NCBI GenBank assembly: GCA_023230025.1
Contig: JALNYD010000151.1
Location: forward strand, 1 to 6,771
Length of the DNA stretch: 6,771 nt
Source: Candidatus Cloacimonadota bacterium
GTDB lineage: Bacteria; Cloacimonadota; Cloacimonadia; Cloacimonadales; Cloacimonadaceae
Reading direction: 5' to 3'
Every line of letters begins with the position of its first letter. Within the stretch, counting starts at the first letter, position 1. The notes below the pieces were generated by a model. The model was not told the origin of the DNA and made no database searches. It saw only the letters and a program-made list of their open reading frames with translations. Shown piece by piece: positions 5,709-6,771 of the stretch. Made by a program: the position numbers and the translations under genes.

Positions 5709-6771
5709 TCAGGGATAATTCCTGACGCAACGAAAGCCGTCATCCCAATAGCAGTGATGCGGAATTGTCTTGTTTCGAACAGCTACATCACAAAGATTTA
5801 CTCCGCCTGGCTGTGTGGCATAAGACCAACTTCCTCCCCGGCAAATCCTATGGTATCCCCAATCCCAACCATGTGGATTTGTTTGATCAAGATTGGGATA
5901 ACTCGGGTTATAGAGATCCCAGCAGTGCTCATAGACATTGCCACTCATGTCATAGAGTCCAAGCTCATTGGGAGCGAGTTCTCCTACATCGTGAGTTCTA
6001 TCTCCGGAATTTGGTCTCCACCAGGCCACGTCATAGACGTTATTGCTACCGCTAAATCGATATCCTTGCGATTGATTGCCACCCATAGCGGCATACATCC
6101 ATTCCATCTCGGTAGGAAGTCGATAGCCCTCCGCGTTCCAATTGCAGTTCACATTATTTGTCTCATGGTAATTCGTATCCCAGTCATCTGGCCAAAAGGC
6201 GGGATTTGTGCCATAAAGGTCGTAGGCACCATAACTATAACAGGGTGTGAGGCCTTCTTGCATACTCCGCAGGTTGCAATATTCAATGGCTCTAAACCAA
6301 GAGACAGTATCTACAGGACGGGTGGGACTTTCGGTGAAAGAGGACAGATCAGTCTCCATAACAGCTTGAAACTCCGCTTGGGTGATCTCGTATTTGTTAA
6401 TGTAAAAGCTGGATAGAGTCACATTTGATACACCATTGAAGAATGTTCCTCCCTCCACCAGAATGAAGGTATTGAACACATACCTCTCTTCTGCAATGGG
6501 AGAGGGATTCCAGCCACTCATAAATGCTCTGGCTTTGATGATTGTGGTGCTATCAACCGGGATTGCAGCGTTGTATTGCGCTGATTCTTCGGTGGGTTCA
6601 GAACCATCTGTAGTGTATCGGATGATGGCGTCAGAAAAGCTACAGGTGATACATACATGCTGAGCAGAGCTATAGAGTCCTCCAGGGATGTTGATGACGG
6701 GCTGGGGTAAAGACTCAAAATTAAAATACGCCGAAGCAAGCGGGCTGTCCTTCCAGCCGGAACGGGTAGCT
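5709..6771 (-). CDS. Chitobiase C-terminal-domain/SUMF1 (formylglycine-generating-enzyme-like) fusion, 5'-truncated
   Basis: The minus-strand frame stays open from the right edge to the TGA at 5709-5711, so at least 353 residues are encoded and the ATG at 6521 is internal. Fragment residues 1-18 (ATRSGWKDSPLASAYFNF) look like the end of one chitobiase/hexosaminidase C-terminal (CHB_HEX_C/Fn3-associated) domain. Residues about 22-99 are a full copy (PGGLYSSAQ, IIRYTTDGSEPT, SGWNPSPIA). Residues about 103-353 are a SUMF1/FGE-sulfatase domain: VEGGTFF, FYINKYEITQAEF, VSWFRAIEYCN, GYRLPTEMEWMYAAMGG, NELGLYDMSGNVYEHCWD, CRGGSW and GFRCVR. True FGE has two catalytic cysteines just after GGS(Y/W); by my alignment they are Y317 and G322 here, so formylglycine formation is unlikely. 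A C-type-lectin-like ligand-binding or other role is possible. The domain set implies export, but the signal peptide is outside the window. It has ten cysteines and no T9SS tail, and converges on the carboxypeptidase gene. Confidence 0.88.
   Translation of the reverse strand, partial: ATRSGWKDSPLASAYFNFESLPQPVINIPGGLYSSAQHVCITCSFSDAIIRYTTDGSEPTEESAQYNAAIPVDSTTIIKARAFMSGWNPSPIAEERYVFNTFILVEGGTFFNGVSNVTLSSFYINKYEITQAEFQAVMETDLSSFTESPTRPVDTVSWFRAIEYCNLRSMQEGLTPCYSYGAYDLYGTNPAFWPDDWDTNYHETNNVNCNWNAEGYRLPTEMEWMYAAMGGNQSQGYRFSGSNNVYDVAWWRPNSGDRTHDVGELAPNELGLYDMSGNVYEHCWDLYNPSYPNLDQTNPHGWDWGYHRICRGGSWSYATQPGGVNLCDVAVRNKTIPHHCYWDDGFRCVRNYP

Noticed and set aside
5709..5900. Possible diversity-generating retroelement variable region (SUMF1/C-type-lectin folds are common DGR targets)
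   Set aside because: No reverse transcriptase and no second, template-like copy of the gene's 3' end is visible in the window, including 5525-5708. Only a near-identical repeat differing at adenines plus an RT outside the window would revive it.
5664..6416. 250-residue + strand open frame
   Set aside because: It lies antisense to the SUMF1-like gene, whose minus-strand translation shows many family motifs. The + strand translation is low-complexity (rich in Ile, Val, Pro) with no recognisable motif and no good ribosome-binding site. It is a shadow frame.

Overview
The window (6771 bp, moderate GC by eye) looks like chromosomal DNA of a Gram-negative bacterium of the Fibrobacterota-Chlorobiota-Bacteroidota (FCB) type. 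Candidatus Cloacimonadota is my best guess, by inference only. The clues are a PorV/PorQ-type outer-membrane protein, a secreted peptidase ending in a type IX secretion (T9SS) sorting tail with the NYPNPFNP signature, and an exported SUMF1-fold protein with chitobiase-type C-terminal domains. Marinimicrobia, Calditrichota or Ignavibacteria-like lineages could carry the same set. There are no RNA genes, CRISPR arrays, insertion sequences or phage genes.

Layout. On the + strand, bases 2-892 hold the 3' part of a PorV/PorQ-like outer-membrane beta-barrel gene whose 5' end lies outside the window. Its stop codon overlaps the start of dxr (886-2034), the MEP-pathway reductoisomerase. An M42-family metallo-aminopeptidase follows 21 nt later (2056-3084, start moved to the ATG with a good ribosome-binding site). 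After a 106-nt gap with two palindromes comes a 777-residue secreted M14 zinc carboxypeptidase (3191-5524) with accessory beta-sandwich domains and a T9SS tail. It ends at a strong rho-independent terminator (5545-5574). The first three genes, and perhaps the fourth, read as one + strand transcription unit.

On the - strand, converging on the terminator, lies a gene open from the right edge down to 5709. It encodes the end of one chitobiase-type C-terminal domain, a complete second copy, and a SUMF1/formylglycine-generating-enzyme-like domain that lacks the catalytic cysteines. The 184-nt convergent gap holds three closely packed potential hairpins besides the terminator.

How the genes fit together: the M14 carboxypeptidase (outside the cell) and the M42 aminopeptidase (predicted cytoplasmic) would act at opposite ends of peptides, which suits a protein- or peptide-fermenting lifestyle. 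PorV-like proteins are known T9SS partners, so the first gene may relate to export of tailed proteins like the carboxypeptidase, though many paralogues exist in such genomes and no direct link is visible. dxr is housekeeping. I see no clearly new multi-gene system. The most unusual items are the catalytically degenerate SUMF1 fusion and the structured convergent intergenic region.
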